This document shows, in pieces, positions 1 through 10,406 of a DNA stretch of 64,000 nt; position 1 is the stretch's first letter, and each line of letters opens with the position of its first letter. The position numbers and the translations under genes are program-made. The stretch comes from a secondary endosymbiont of Ctenarytaina eucalypti (lineage in GTDB: Bacteria; Pseudomonadota; Gammaproteobacteria; Enterobacterales; Enterobacteriaceae): positions 186,001 through 250,000 of the forward strand of contig NC_018419.1 in the NCBI RefSeq assembly GCF_000287335.1. The letters run 5' to 3'. The notes under the pieces were generated by a model. The model was not told the DNA's origin, made no database searches, and saw only the letters and a list, made by a program, of their open reading frames with translations.

Positions 1-172
1 GACCCTCATTTTCCAGCGCAAACAGCGCGCCGATACGTTTTGTCCAGGACAAGGACTCGGACTTTCTCTAGCGACAGAAATTATTGAGCAGTACGAAAGT
101 GATTTTCTGAATAAGGGCACATGCCATCTAGCTCAGCTCTTTTTCTATCACTGCTATTATGATCCAACATAA
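1..172 (+). pseudogene. phoQ: phoQ 3' end remnant (sensor kinase tail), cut by window start
   Basis: A reading frame enters from the window edge (codons at 2, 5, 8...) and ends at TAA 170-172. It contains RADTFCPGQGLGLSLATEI followed by IEQYE. This matches the ATP-binding G2 box and the end of the PhoQ sensor kinase, whose family version reads R-V-D-T-x-R-P-G-Q-G-V-G-L-x-V-A-R-E-I-T-E-Q-Y-E. The last part of the protein (the G-G-A-R-M-E-V-I-F stretch) is not recognisable, so the gene is probably dead or truncated, but the upstream part is outside the window. PhoQ senses low magnesium and acid and controls PhoP in enterobacteria. Another HATPase kinase cannot be excluded, although the RxDTxxPGQG spacing favours PhoQ. 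Confidence 0.6.
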
Positions 173-219
173 TAACGTTTTACTCATAACCTTAGTGAAT
201 GTTAATAAGATGATTAAGG

Positions 220-470
220 GGTACATATAGCGATGGATTGATTGAATAACAAGACAGTTGCAGTCATCTAGCGCTTAGCTTGCTGGAATGCGTAGCAATA
301 AATCATTTCTATAGCAGAAGTTTAAAATTAATGACCGGATTATTTATAACACCACTTGTAAGAAGTGTCACATGCTAGATAGCATGAAGAGAAAAATCAG
401 CCGGTGCTACATGGAATAGACACTATTTTGGTCTTAGATAACGCAATAGATTTACAATCTATTGCTAAGG
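220..470 (-). mobile_element. IS903-like transposase relic (copy 1)
   Basis: On the minus strand, broken frames carry pieces of an IS903-type (IS5 family) DDE transposase in the right order: C-S-T-G in place of D-G-T-G at about 400, S-A-I-E-M-I-x-C in place of S-A-T-H-E-I-I-C at about 310, and V-I-Q-S-I-H-R in place of L-I-N-Q-T-H-R at about 235. There are many stops and shifts. Similarity is by eye to a remembered transposase; this is one of the weaker copies, supported mainly by motif order and by the better copies elsewhere. Confidence 0.4.
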
Positions 471-811
471 GCGATACAAGGGTATCAACGCTCTGTTATG
501 CATCGCATGAGATGACTGCTAAGAATGCACAAACCGTTCTTCCCTCAAAAGGTTAATAGCGACGGTTAATATAACCATAAACATGTCAACATGCAGTGCA
601 ATAGCTGTTGTATTATTCATGTTAGTGGAAGATGTATCCGCATCTAGCGCATGACCGTTGCTTGTCAGGGCGCATGACATTATGTCACCTTGCAGATCTC
701 CGTGGGTTTACTAAACTGCTCGCAGAATATCCATATGTTCACTCAAGCTAGCAGTAGCCTTAAAGTTGTTGGTATGGGAGCCGAATCAGTTCGTTTTGTG
801 GGTTTTGAAAA
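471..811. other. Non-coding gap, nothing recognised
   Basis: About 340 bases with no open frame of useful length. Synteny would place the 5' part of yccA here, upstream of the 3' remnant, but I could not read it. Confidence 0.5.
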
Positions 812-994
812 ATGAAAATTAGGGCATTCGTGTCATATGTAGAACATTCTGTTAGGAATCCTGTACATTACCTGCATCGCGTAACAATAGCCTTGCTAGC
901 AGGGCTATTGTTAAAAGTGCTTTTTTATTCAATAAATTACTTGGTTATGGAAGTGTTGCTGAGTGTTAGATTTGCTACTCTCTCTCAACATTAA
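812..994 (+). pseudogene. yccA: Possible yccA 3' remnant (inner membrane protein)
   Basis: A 60-codon frame ends 26 bases before tusE. Its C-terminal part, Y-S-I-N-Y-L-V-M-E-V-L-L-S-V-R-F-A-T, resembles the end of YccA (S-L-Y-N-I-F-V-S-L-L-S-I-L-G-F-A-S), and the stretch before it, H-Y-L-H-R-V-T-I-A-L-L, resembles N-Y-I-R-A-T-V-S-L-Y. In E. coli yccA lies directly upstream of tusE in the same direction, as here. YccA is a multi-pass membrane protein that modulates FtsH. Only about 50 of some 220 residues are visible, so this is a relic or, less likely, an unrelated small membrane peptide. Confidence 0.4.
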
Positions 995-1020
995 ATTATT
1001 TTTAATCTAGGAGGCTATCG

Positions 1021-1347
1021 ATGGAGTTTAATGGCATAGAAATTAAAACCGATGCACAGGGATATCTAATCTGCCTTCAGGATTGGACTGAGGCGTTGGC
1101 AGTGGAAATTGCCCGTATCGAAGGGATAACTCTTAGCGAAGACCACTGGGAGGTTATTCATTTCGTGCGCGCGTTCTATTTACAATATAACACGTCCCCA
1201 GCCGTCCGGTTGCTGATAAAGGCCTTGTCGCAGACTTATGGTGCAGAAAAAGGAAATAGCCGTTATCTTTTTTATTTGTTTTCAAATGGAGCGGCAAGCC
1301 AAGTAACAAAAATCGCTGGCTTGCCAAAACCCATAAAATGCCTTTAG
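1021..1347 (+). CDS. tusE: Sulfurtransferase TusE (tRNA 2-thiolation relay)
   Basis: The 108-residue product matches TusE/DsrC-family proteins over its full length. TusE takes sulfur from the TusBCD complex and hands it, with MnmA, to U34 of tRNAs for Lys, Glu and Gln in the cytoplasm. The diagnostic end [10 protein letters not shown] is present; its penultimate cysteine is the sulfur-carrying residue. Also visible are the conserved [11 protein letters not shown]-x-F-Y and T-S-P-A-V-R-L-L motifs. A good ribosome site, AGGAGG, lies at about 1009-1014, seven bases before the ATG. The length equals that of E. coli TusE. The gene stands alone next to a decayed yccA; tusBCD and mnmA are not in the window. 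Confidence 0.95.
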   Translation: MEFNGIEIKTDAQGYLICLQDWTEALAVEIARIEGITLSEDHWEVIHFVRAFYLQYNTSPAVRLLIKALSQTYGAEKGNSRYLFYLFSNGAASQVTKIAGLPKPIKCL

Positions 1348-1959
1348 AGTTTCCTTGGTATCACATAGCAAAGAATAACTGCTTATCTTGCGTAAGGGGC
1401 GATTCTGCCTACACAATCTGAAAAAAAGAGATGCCGTTCATTCGCTATTTCTAGCACCTTTTGTCCTTGATATATTCCGTGTATATGGTCACAATCTTAA
1501 CATCCTCACCCGCTTGTTCTACAAGAACGGTGTGTTTTTTTGAAAAGCAATATTTTGAAAAAATTAATCTCATTAGAGATGGATTAGTGCCATGGTAAAT
1601 CGATTTCTCTCACGTTCATTATGCATAGGAATGTTTCATTCTGGATTTAGTTGGAGAAATAGACCTTCCTTAGTTGACTAATAACCATCTATTATTTAAC
1701 TACACTGCGCAGTGTAGCGCGAAAGAAAGTGATCTACTTCTATCCGCGATGTTATCCAAAGACCGGTAGTAACTGAGCCGAGTTTTAGAACCGGTTAGTG
1801 CTTTTTCGAATGCATTCTTGTGTGCGTCAGTGCTTTTAATAACTCCTAAAAGAATATCAGCATCTTTTTGGTACTTTTAGTACTATACCGAAACAAGCTG
1901 TCAGTCTCCGTGTAAGTAATGGGCATGCATTTTCCAGGTTATACTTAAAGAAACGGCTG
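1348..1959. other. Non-coding gap, nothing recognised
   Basis: About 610 bases after tusE without a supported gene. A minus-strand stretch of about 26 codons near 1455-1530 is free of stops, but I recognise nothing in it. The acyP gene expected here from E. coli order was not found. Confidence 0.5.
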
Positions 1960-2075
1960 ATGCGTATCCAGACACAAAGACGTTTCTATTAAGGTTAAGA
2001 GACGCCAGATGACACTAGCACCGGAAAAAACATCGACGATATGAGATACATAAACGACGGGTTATGTGGTACTAA
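1960..2075 (+). mobile_element. IS903-like transposase relic (copy 2)
   Basis: From about 1963 the plus strand reads V-S-R-H-K-D-V-S-I-K, matching V-S-R-R-x-x-x-x-D-I-S-I-K of IS903-type transposases. In a shifted frame it then gives S-T-G-K-N-I at about 2015, matching D-G-T-G-L-K-I around the first catalytic aspartate, and H-K-R-R-V-x-W at about 2048, matching E-R-R-R-V-W. Three motifs in order, in three frames, point to an old decayed insertion sequence. Its limits and terminal repeats are not recognisable. Confidence 0.45.
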
Positions 2076-2079
2076 GTAG

Positions 2080-2839
2080 GTAACGTCTACTCAGAGTAGG
2101 TAGTGCAGCCACCTACCGTAAACTACTCATTCGTAAGTGATCTGATGTAGCGGATTTTTTATCTCTTTGCATATCTAGTACTTTTACCGCGATCAGTTAC
2201 TGCCGAGTAGGCTAATGTTTATGCGTATCACGCATCTGATCATAATGTCCGCTTTTAATCAATGATCGCCAAAAATTAATCAGGCGTGTTTTTCTTCAAA
2301 CTAAGTAATTTTTTCTTTCTTGGTCAATATTATCTAAAGATTTACTATGACACTATTTATCACCTCGATCCGCGGTTCTTATGCCACTTTCTCTGCTAAA
2401 TAATTCGAATCTAAACGCACTTCTAACGTCTAATATACAGACTCGAACCTATTATGCTCGATCAGTTGTACCGTTAACGACGCTAGTGTTTTTAGTAGCG
2501 GCAGAGGAGAACAGTTTGGCTGCACAATACGCTAATGCCTGGCAACGTTAAGCATATAACTCCTGCGAAAAAAATCGTTTTTACGTTAAGGCTATTTTTC
2601 AACGCTATCTACTTTTCATCTTGGGTCATCTATGTTCTTCATGCCCTGATACGGTATTTTCATCTTATGTCATCTCAGTATGAAGAAAATCTCATTTCAT
2701 AACGCATACATTTTTTCCGCTCGGCAAAGGTTTATCGAGAATGGGTTGGAAAAAGGATGCTCGCTTGTCTCTCAGATAGACGACTATAACTTTAGCCTCA
2801 AATCGTCGCGTGCTGGACTAGAGTAGAGAAGAGTGACCC
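2080..2839. other. Non-coding gap, nothing recognised
   Basis: About 760 AT-rich bases between a transposase relic and the yfaE remnant. No gene, RNA or clear repeat was seen. Confidence 0.45.
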
Positions 2840-3055
2840 CTATACTGACAAATGCTATTCATCTTTTTATGACATTTCATTTTTCCAATCAGTAGGGAAC
2901 AGCACTCAGGCTCCGAAGTATCTCGAGTGAACTGAAGTTCAATATAACCCCCTTTTTTTTAGCTTCGTCAACTCTAGCAGTAAGCGACGGAGCTATGTTT
3001 TTATGCAAGGAACATACGATGAGTAGTTTTGCTGAAGGCAGGTGATAGATGTTTT
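2840..3055 (-). pseudogene. yfaE: Possible yfaE remnant (ferredoxin for NrdB)
   Basis: Directly downstream of nrdB, where E. coli has yfaE, the minus strand shows broken fragments: P-S-L-x-L-L-E (family H-P-S-L-L-x-A-L-E) near 2970, then a glycine-valine segment and R-Y-F-G-A-stop, which lines up with the iron-sulfur motif G-Y-C-G-S-C-R near 2915. Single-base shifts separate the pieces. YfaE is a 2Fe-2S ferredoxin that maintains the diferric-tyrosyl cofactor of NrdB. The reading is by eye and weak; position and fragment order are the main support. Confidence 0.35.
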
Positions 3056-3057
3056 AG

Positions 3058-4188
3058 TCATAGCTGGCAGTCAATCAGATCGTCGCTGTTAATTTCGGCG
3101 TCAATCTGCCCTACTAGATAAGAGCTTACCTCTACCTCCTGCGGCGCTACCTGGACGTTATCCGAGACCAGCCAGGAGTTAATCCAGGGAATTGGATTGG
3201 AGCGGGTGTTAAAGGGAAGAGACAAACCTACTGCCTTCATGCGGGTATTGGTAATATATTCCACATATTGACACAGGATTTCTCTGTTCAGGCCGATCAT
3301 CGACCCATCTCGGAATAGATAGTTTGCCCAATCTTTTTCCTGTTGCGCCGCTAACAGGAAAAGAGCATCACTGTCCTGCTGGCATTCGCGCGCAATCTCA
3401 GTCATTTCAGGATCGTCCTCACCTGAACGCATTAGGTTTAGCATATGCTGAGTACCGGTCAGATGCAGTGCTTCATCTCGGGCGATCAGACGAATAATTT
3501 TGGCGTTTCCCTCCATCAGTTCACGTTCGGCAAAGGCGAACGAGCAGGCGAAACTAACATAGAACCGGATTGCCTCCAGCGCATTGACGCTCATAAGACA
3601 AAGATAGAGCTTTTTCTTCAGCTCATGAAGATTTACTACTAGAGCTTTACCGTTGACTTGATGAGTGCCCTCTCCTAGCAGGTGATAATAGCTGGTCATC
3701 TCTATAAGACCATCGTAGTAACCAGAAATATCCTTCGCGCGTTTTAGGATCTCTTCATTGGAGACGATATCGTCGAACACGAGCGATGGATCGTTAACAA
3801 TGTTGCGTATAATGTGGGTATAAGAGCGTGAATGGATGGTTTCTGAAAATGCCCAAGTTTCCACCCAAGTTTCCAGTTCCGGTATTGAAATCAGCGGAAG
3901 AAGCGCTACATTAGGACTGCGGCCTTGGATCGAATCTAGTAGCGTCTGGTACTTAAGATTGCTAATAAAAATATGTTTTTCGTGCTCTGGTAGCGCTTGA
4001 TAGTCGATGCGATCGCGCGACACATCTACTTCTTCTGGGCGCCAAAAGAACGAGAGTTGTTTCTCAATCAGCTTCTCAAAAATATCGTATTTCTGCTGGT
4101 CGAAGCGGACAACGTTAACTGATTGACCGAAAAACATTGGCTCCAGCAGCTGGTTATTTTGCACTTGTGAAAACGAAGTATAGACCAT
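3058..4188 (-). CDS. nrdB: Ribonucleoside-diphosphate reductase 1 subunit beta
   Basis: The 376-residue product has the same length as E. coli NrdB and is collinear with it. It forms the diiron-tyrosyl radical needed by NrdA to make deoxyribonucleotides. Visible are the radical-tyrosine context H-S-R-S-Y-T-H-I (about residue 122) and the iron-ligand segments W-A-F-S-E-T-I-H and R-D-E-A-L-H. The ATG has GGGAGC eight bases upstream. nrdA ends 49 bases before it, so the two form an operon. One oddity is the C-terminal tail, which docks into NrdA: it ends D-D-L-I-D-C-Q-L where the E. coli tail ends D-D-L-S-N-F-Q-L, so the phenylalanine is replaced by cysteine. The ferredoxin gene yfaE that normally follows is decayed. 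Confidence 0.97.
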   Translation of the reverse strand: MVYTSFSQVQNNQLLEPMFFGQSVNVVRFDQQKYDIFEKLIEKQLSFFWRPEEVDVSRDRIDYQALPEHEKHIFISNLKYQTLLDSIQGRSPNVALLPLISIPELETWVETWAFSETIHSRSYTHIIRNIVNDPSLVFDDIVSNEEILKRAKDISGYYDGLIEMTSYYHLLGEGTHQVNGKALVVNLHELKKKLYLCLMSVNALEAIRFYVSFACSFAFAERELMEGNAKIIRLIARDEALHLTGTQHMLNLMRSGEDDPEMTEIARECQQDSDALFLLAAQQEKDWANYLFRDGSMIGLNREILCQYVEYITNTRMKAVGLSLPFNTRSNPIPWINSWLVSDNVQVAPQEVEVSSYLVGQIDAEINSDDLIDCQL

Positions 4189-4237
4189 AAAAGCTCCCGT
4201 TACATACAGGCAGTATCGTTACCACCCGCGTTCATAT

Positions 4238-6520
4238 TCAAATCTTGCAGGCGCCGCTTTCGCAATTATTCGGATGCGCCGACTGCATGTCTTCCTGGGC
4301 GTCTTCCGCACCGTCGCGGGTATTTTGGTAATATAGCGTTTTTATCCCGAATTTGTACGCCGTTAGCAAATCCTTTAATAGTTGCTTCATTGGCACTTTT
4401 CCGGCCGGAAAACGGGACGGATCGTAATTAGTGTTAGCAGATATAGCCTGATCGACGAATTTCTGCATTACTCCCACTAAGTGAAGATACCCGTCGTTGC
4501 TAGGCATCTCCCAGAGCAGCTCATAGGCCTCTTGTAAACGGATGGAATCAGGTACGACCTGGCGAAGAATGCCGTCTTTAGAGGCTTTAATACTTACCAA
4601 GCCGCGTGGTGGCTCGATGCCATTAGTAGCGTTGGCAATCTGCGATGAGGTTTCCGACGGCATCACTGCCGATAGGGTAGAGTTACGCAAGCCGTGCTGC
4701 AATATGTTTGCTCTCAGCGCTTCCCAGTCGTAGTGCAGCGGTTCATTAACAATGCTATCGACAGCTTTTTTGTAGGTTCCGATAGGTAAAATACCCTGTG
4801 CATAAGTGGTTTGATGAAACCATGGGCAAGCACCGCGCTCGTGGGCTAAGTCATTGGAAGCTTTCAGCAAATAGTACTGAATGGCCTCAAAAGTGCGATG
4901 GGTAAGGCTGTTAGCGCTACCGTCTGAATAGCGTACGCCATGCTTAGCAAGATAATAAGCAAAGTTGATCACCCCCACACCGAGGGTACGACGTCCTCTG
5001 GCGCTGCGCTTGGCTGCTGGGATCGGATAGTCTTGATAGTCTAGCAGCGCATCTAAGGCGCGAACAACAAGCGTCGCTAACTCTTTTAAGTCATCTAAGT
5101 GATTAATCTCTCCTAGGTTGAAGGCTGAAAGAGTGCACAGGGCGACTTCACCGTTGTCGTCGGTAAGATGTTTTAGGGGGTTGGTGGGAAGAGTTATTTC
5201 CAGGCATAGGTTAGATTGTCGAATCGGTGCTACCGCTGCGTCAAATGGGCTATGGGTATTGCAATGATCTACATTCTGTACATAGATGCGTCCAGTGGAA
5301 GCGCGTTCTTGCATCATCAGTGAGAATAATTCTACTGCCTTGATGCGGTGCTGGCGTATGTTTGTGTCTTGTTCATACTGAGTATACAGCCGCTCAAATT
5401 TCTCCTGATCGGAGAAGAATGCGTTATACAGTCCCGGTACGTCGGAAGGGCTAAATAAAGTGATGTCTTGACTCTTGACTAGTCGCTGGTACATCAGTTT
5501 ATTAATTTGTACCCCGTAATCGATATGGCGAACCCGATTGGCTTCCACGCCACGGTTGTTTTTTAGCACCAATAAGCTTCGCACCTCCAGATGCCAGAGG
5601 GGGAAGAACAGGGTGGCTGCGCCGCCACGCACTCCGCCTTGCGAGCAGGATTTGACGGCGGTCTGAAAATGTTTATAAAATGGAATACATCCGGTATGGA
5701 AAGCCTCTCCGCCGCGGATCGAGCTACCCATCGCACGAATACGGCCAGCGTTAATACCAATTCCCGCGCGCTGGGAAACGTATTTTACGATCGCGTTGGA
5801 GGTGGCGTTAATAGAATCTAGGTTATCGCCGCATTCGATGAGAACGCAAGAACTGAATTGACGGGTCGGCGTACGTACGCCCGACATAATCGGCGTCGGT
5901 AGGGAAATTTTAAATGTCGAAACCGCTTCATAAAACCTTTTGACGTAGTCAAGGCGCGTTGTGCGCGGGTAGCTAGAAAACAGGCAGGCGGCTACTAACA
6001 TATAGAGAAATTGAGCACTCTCATATATCTTACCAGTTACACGGTTTTGCGCCAGATACTTTCCTTCAAGCTGTTTGACAGCGGCATAGGAGAACTTCAT
6101 GTCACGCCAGTGATCAATCACCGCGTCCATCTGATCAAAGTCATCAGCACTATAATCTGTGAGCAAATGTTTATCATATTTCCCCATGCTGACCAGCCGT
6201 GATACGTGATCATAGAGTCTCGGAGGTTCAAAACAGCCGTAGGCTTTTTTTCGTAAATGGAATACTGCCAACCGAGCTGCGAGATACTGGTAGTCAGGCG
6301 CCTCGTGCGAAATCAGGTCCGCCGCGGCTTTGATGATGGTTTCCTGAATATCAGAGGTTTTGATGCCCTCGTAGAATTGGATATGGGAACGCAATTCTAC
6401 CTGGGAAACGGAAACATTTTCTAGCCCTTCTGCTGCCCAGTCGATGACTCGGTGGATTTTATCGAGGTTAATCTCTTCTTTACGTCCGTCGCGCTTGGTG
6501 ACTAGGATAATCTGATTCAT
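4238..6520 (-). CDS. nrdA: Ribonucleoside-diphosphate reductase 1 subunit alpha
   Basis: A 760-residue class Ia ribonucleotide reductase large subunit (E. coli 761). It reduces NDPs to dNDPs with NrdB. All catalytic positions can be seen: the first redox cysteine in Q-F-S-S-C-V-L-I, the thiyl-radical site S-N-L-C-L-E-I, the partner cysteine in E-V-A-L-C-T-L-S-A-F-N-L, the radical-relay tyrosines in T-L-Y-Y-Q-N-T-R-D-G, and the C-terminal shuttle pair C-E-S-G-A-C. The N-terminal ATP-cone (about residues 5-95) is present. It leads the nrdAB operon. About 320 bases separate it from ubiG; E. coli has yfaL there, and it is absent. Confidence 0.97.
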   Translation of the reverse strand: MNQIILVTKRDGRKEEINLDKIHRVIDWAAEGLENVSVSQVELRSHIQFYEGIKTSDIQETIIKAAADLISHEAPDYQYLAARLAVFHLRKKAYGCFEPPRLYDHVSRLVSMGKYDKHLLTDYSADDFDQMDAVIDHWRDMKFSYAAVKQLEGKYLAQNRVTGKIYESAQFLYMLVAACLFSSYPRTTRLDYVKRFYEAVSTFKISLPTPIMSGVRTPTRQFSSCVLIECGDNLDSINATSNAIVKYVSQRAGIGINAGRIRAMGSSIRGGEAFHTGCIPFYKHFQTAVKSCSQGGVRGGAATLFFPLWHLEVRSLLVLKNNRGVEANRVRHIDYGVQINKLMYQRLVKSQDITLFSPSDVPGLYNAFFSDQEKFERLYTQYEQDTNIRQHRIKAVELFSLMMQERASTGRIYVQNVDHCNTHSPFDAAVAPIRQSNLCLEITLPTNPLKHLTDDNGEVALCTLSAFNLGEINHLDDLKELATLVVRALDALLDYQDYPIPAAKRSARGRRTLGVGVINFAYYLAKHGVRYSDGSANSLTHRTFEAIQYYLLKASNDLAHERGACPWFHQTTYAQGILPIGTYKKAVDSIVNEPLHYDWEALRANILQHGLRNSTLSAVMPSETSSQIANATNGIEPPRGLVSIKASKDGILRQVVPDSIRLQEAYELLWEMPSNDGYLHLVGVMQKFVDQAISANTNYDPSRFPAGKVPMKQLLKDLLTAYKFGIKTLYYQNTRDGAEDAQEDMQSAHPNNCESGACKI

Positions 6521-6838
6521 TCGGCTTTATACCTGTCTTTATAACCCAGAAACGCCTTGCTGGCGGGCGGGCAATAACGCTTTTCTAGGAGGAAACTCAA
6601 TAGTATGGAGTCTTGTCATTATTTTGTAACAAGGTAGTGACAAAGCTATTGCAATGCAAGTAAGTAACTTCTCAACTTTTTTGGATAACGTTGAGGAGAA
6701 ACTCTCAGAAAGTAGGTAAGCTATGATTTTACTTGCACCGTATCGTTGTCAAGTTCGCACCATAAAATGGTCTCAATATGCTATATTTTCCTGTTTGATT
6801 AATTTTTTTCGCGATGCGGAATACCGGAAAACAGTCAT
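6521..6838. other. Short gap between ubiG and nrdA
   Basis: About 320 bases downstream of ubiG and upstream of nrdA. It should hold the nrdAB promoter, but I could not identify clear NrdR boxes or a confident -35/-10 pair. Confidence 0.4.
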
Positions 6839-7612
6839 TTATTGGCGAAGCGCTGAAACGTATGACTCTTTTCGGTGCGTATGCAACATATAATTCACAT
6901 CTACATTGCTGCCCAAATAAAAATGATCCCACAGTAAATTGTAATGCACACCAATAATATGCCTCTCGCTCAGAAGCGTTTCATCCACCCAACTTAGCAG
7001 CTCGGCAGGTTTAATGAATCTATTGATATTATGCGTGCCCTTCGGAACCATACGCAGTACATATTCGGCACTAACAATAGCTATGAGCCAAGCCTTCGGG
7101 GTTCGGTTGATGGTTGAAAAAAACACCTCTCCGCCCGGCTTCACTAGTCCTGCGCAAGAGCGGACGACCGACTCCGGATCTGGCACATGCTCTAGCATTT
7201 CCATGCAGGTCACTACATCATATGCACAGGCATGTGAATCAGCGTGCGTTTCTACCGTCTCCTCGCGATAATCTATGGCCAAACAACCCGTCAGTGCGTG
7301 TAGGCGGGCAACTGCAAGCGGTGCTGCGCTAATATCCAGTGCGGTCACTTCCGCCCCTTCTCGGGCCATACTTTCCGCTAAAATCCCCCCCCCACATCCG
7401 AGGTCTAACACGCTTTTCCCAAACAGCCCTCCAGCGCGTTCAAGAATATAATTTAAGCGTAGCGGATTGATGCGGTGTAGCGATTTAAATGCGCCGTCAC
7501 AATCCCACCAATGGGAGGCTATGGCGTCGAATGTAGCGATTTCGTCCGGATCGACGTTTTCCTGAGTGGGAGGGGCATTATGTTGCACTGTCTTACTTAC
7601 TTCAGGGACCAT
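6839..7612 (-). CDS. ubiG: Ubiquinone biosynthesis O-methyltransferase
   Basis: UbiG carries out the two O-methylation steps of ubiquinone synthesis using S-adenosylmethionine. The SAM-binding motif [16 protein letters not shown] is intact, as are [10 protein letters not shown] and [11 protein letters not shown] chose the ATG at 7612 rather than the in-frame ATG at 7630, because AGGAG lies seven bases upstream of 7612 while nothing similar precedes 7630; this gives 257 residues (E. coli 240). The extra length is in the variable N-terminus. The gene is divergent from gyrA, as in E. coli. Confidence 0.94.
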   Translation of the reverse strand: MVPEVSKTVQHNAPPTQENVDPDEIATFDAIASHWWDCDGAFKSLHRINPLRLNYILERAGGLFGKSVLDLGCGGGILAESMAREGAEVTALDISAAPLAVARLHALTGCLAIDYREETVETHADSHACAYDVVTCMEMLEHVPDPESVVRSCAGLVKPGGEVFFSTINRTPKAWLIAIVSAEYVLRMVPKGTHNINRFIKPAELLSWVDETLLSERHIIGVHYNLLWDHFYLGSNVDVNYMLHTHRKESYVSALRQ

Positions 7613-7829
7613 ATAATACTCCTGATACATGTTATCGTTTAAATATATGTGAACACGGACTTTCTGGGCGCTGGAATTCTCGCGAGGCCGGTGTTATCGA
7701 CGTCACTGCGGTTGATATGAAATAATTCTTATACACCTGCAATAGTGAGCAGGCCCTTTTATAGAAAAAATGGTATACTTTAATACCTTTAAATCCGGGT
7801 AGAAGCTTTATTTAAGGGATGGCGGCTCC

Positions 7830-10406
7830 ATGAGCGACCTTCGCAGAGAAATTACACCGGTCAATATCGAAGAAGAGCTAAAGCGTTCTTATCTGGATTA
7901 TGCCATGTCCGTCATCGTTGGACGTGCATTGCCGGATGTGCGGGACGGACTCAAACCCGTACACCGTCGCGTTCTGTTCGCGATGAGCGTGCTCGGTAAT
8001 GACTGGAATAAACCTTATAAAAAATCAGCGCGTCTAGTTGGCGACGTTATCGGTAAATATCACCCCCATGGGGATGTCGCTGTCTATGACACCATTGTCC
8101 GTATGGCGCAACCATTCTCGTTGCGTTATATGTTGGTGGATGGCCAAGGCAACTTCGGTTCAGTTGACGGCGACGCTGCTGCGGCTATGCGTTATACTGA
8201 AGTCCGCATGGCAAAGATTGCCCATGAATTACTAATGGATCTGGAAAAAGAGACCGTTGATTGCGTATTGAACTATGATGGTACCGAGAAAATTCCTGAT
8301 GTCATGCCCACCAGGATCCCCAACTTACTAGTTAATGGCTCTTCCGGTATCGCTGTCGGGATGGCCACTAACATTCCGCCGCACAATCTTGCGGAAGTGA
8401 TCGACGGCTGCTTAGCCTATATCGATGATGAGAATATTAGCATCGAAGACCTCATGAAGCACATCCCCGGGCCGGATTTTCCCACCGCGGCTATCATTCA
8501 TGGTCGGCATGGCATCGAAGATGCTTACAGGACTGGACGTGGAAAACTTTACATCCGTGCGCGTGCAGATGTGGAAGTAAGCGATAAGAGCGCCCGCGAA
8601 ACGATTATCGTGCGTGAAATCCCTTATCAAGTGAATAAAGCGCGCCTAGTTGAGAAAATTGCTGAACTAGTAAAAGAAAGACGCGTTGAGGGCATCAATG
8701 GGCTACGCGATGAGTCCGATAAGGATGGCATGCGGATTGTCATTGAGATCAAACGTGATGCCATAGGGGCAGTGGTACTGAATAATTTGTACTCTTTAAC
8801 ACAGTTGCAGGTATCATTCGGTATTAATATGGTAGCTTTGCATCATGGGCAGCCAAAGGTTTTGCCACTGAAGAAGATTTTATCCGCTTTTGTGCATCAC
8901 CGACGAGAAGTGGTGACTCGCCGTACTGTTTTTGAGTTGCGACAGGCTCGTGATCGGGCTCATATGCTAGAAGCATTGGCGGTCGCACTCGTAAATATCG
9001 ACCAGATTATTTATTTAATTCGCAAGGCACCAAGGCCCTTAGACGCGAAGGCCGAACTTATGTCGAGTTCATGGGTGCTGGGCAGCGTCTCTGCCATACT
9101 GGAGCCTGATGGTAACACGGCGGCGCGTCCAGAGTGGTTGGGACCGCAGTATGGCGTACGCGATGGTCAATATTATCTGACTGAGCAGCAGGTACTGGCA
9201 ATTTTGGACCTTCGGCTGCAAAAACTAACCTCCCTAGAACAGAAAAAGCTGCTTGATGAATATCAAGTGCTTTTAACTGAGATAACTGAACTTGTCCGCA
9301 TCCTACATAGTCCAGACCGACTGATGGCAGTGATTCGCGCAGAGCTACAGACCATTAAAGAGGAGTATCATGATGCTCGACGTACTGAGATCACGGCCAA
9401 TACTTCAGAGATTAATATCGAGGATCTCATTAACCAGGAAGATGTGGTTGTGACGTTGTCTCACCAGGGATACGTCAAGTACCAGCCCCTTACGGAATAT
9501 GAAGCGCAACGTCGTGGAGGTAAAGGAAAATCAGCAGCCAGTATCAAGGAAGAGGACTTCATCTCTCGCCTACTAGTAGCAAACAGCCACCAGACCATTT
9601 TACTATTCTCCAGCCGAGGACGGATGTATTGGATGAAGGTCTATCAGTTACCGGAAGCAAGCCGTGGCTCTCGCGGCCGTCCAATCGTTAACCTATTGCC
9701 ACTGGAGTCGAACGAACGCATCACTGCTATTTTGCCAGTGAGTGAATATGAAGACGGATGCCACGTCTTTATGGCGACCGCTAGTGGTACTGTGAAGAAA
9801 ACCTCTCTGATTGAGTTCAGCCGACGGCGTAGCGCTGGGATTATCGCTGTTAAGCTTAACGATGGAGATGAGCTGATAGGGGTTGATCTGACCAACGGCA
9901 GCAACGAAGTCATGCTATTTTCCGCTTACGGTAAAGTAGTGCGGTTTCCAGAAAATCAAGTGCGTAGCATGGGCAGGACTGCGACCGGCGTTCGGGGGAT
10001 AAGCCTAGCAAAAGGCGATCGGGTAGTCTCTCTCATCGTGCCGCATGGCAACGGTTCGCTGCTAACGGTCACGCAGCACGGCTATGGAAAGCGCACTGCA
10101 GAGGTAGAGTATCCGACAAGATCTCGCGCGACACAGGGTGTTATATCAATCAAGGTGAGCAAGCGTAATGGAGGAGTAGTGGGTGCAGTGCAGGTAAATG
10201 ATTGTGATCAGATTATGATGATAACTGATGCGGGTACGCTGGTGCGCATGCGGGTCTCTGAGGTGAGTATCGTCGGTCGTAATACCCAAGGAGTGACATT
10301 GATCCGCGCCCCAAAAGATGAGAGCGTGGTAGGGCTGCAGCGTGTTGTCGAACCTTTAGATGATGAGGATCTAGATTCCGTAGTCCATCCCGTATGCGGT
10401 GTTTGA
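7830..10406 (+). CDS. gyrA: DNA gyrase subunit A
   Basis: An 858-residue GyrA (E. coli 875) that breaks and rejoins DNA for negative supercoiling with GyrB. The active-site tyrosine lies in [10 protein letters not shown] (about residue 122), and the GyrA box Q-R-R-G-G-K-G opens the C-terminal pinwheel domain. Numbering is identical to E. coli through the quinolone-determining region. There residue 83, serine in E. coli, is valine (GTC at 8076-8078, in [11 protein letters not shown]). Asp87 is kept. The acidic C-terminus is short. The gene is monocistronic and followed by a 2.2 kb gap. Confidence 0.98.
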   Translation: MSDLRREITPVNIEEELKRSYLDYAMSVIVGRALPDVRDGLKPVHRRVLFAMSVLGNDWNKPYKKSARLVGDVIGKYHPHGDVAVYDTIVRMAQPFSLRYMLVDGQGNFGSVDGDAAAAMRYTEVRMAKIAHELLMDLEKETVDCVLNYDGTEKIPDVMPTRIPNLLVNGSSGIAVGMATNIPPHNLAEVIDGCLAYIDDENISIEDLMKHIPGPDFPTAAIIHGRHGIEDAYRTGRGKLYIRARADVEVSDKSARETIIVREIPYQVNKARLVEKIAELVKERRVEGINGLRDESDKDGMRIVIEIKRDAIGAVVLNNLYSLTQLQVSFGINMVALHHGQPKVLPLKKILSAFVHHRREVVTRRTVFELRQARDRAHMLEALAVALVNIDQIIYLIRKAPRPLDAKAELMSSSWVLGSVSAILEPDGNTAARPEWLGPQYGVRDGQYYLTEQQVLAILDLRLQKLTSLEQKKLLDEYQVLLTEITELVRILHSPDRLMAVIRAELQTIKEEYHDARRTEITANTSEINIEDLINQEDVVVTLSHQGYVKYQPLTEYEAQRRGGKGKSAASIKEEDFISRLLVANSHQTILLFSSRGRMYWMKVYQLPEASRGSRGRPIVNLLPLESNERITAILPVSEYEDGCHVFMATASGTVKKTSLIEFSRRRSAGIIAVKLNDGDELIGVDLTNGSNEVMLFSAYGKVVRFPENQVRSMGRTATGVRGISLAKGDRVVSLIVPHGNGSLLTVTQHGYGKRTAEVEYPTRSRATQGVISIKVSKRNGGVVGAVQVNDCDQIMMITDAGTLVRMRVSEVSIVGRNTQGVTLIRAPKDESVVGLQRVVEPLDDEDLDSVVHPVCGV

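Noticed and set aside
1455-1540. Stop-free minus-strand stretch after tusE, considered as an acyP remnant
   Set aside because: No acylphosphatase motif (G-x-V-Q-G-V-x-F-R or the later conserved parts) could be read.
2435-2470. Sequence on the minus strand resembling a tRNA T-loop (GGTTCGAGT)
   Set aside because: The flanking bases do not form a T-stem, anticodon arm or acceptor stem.
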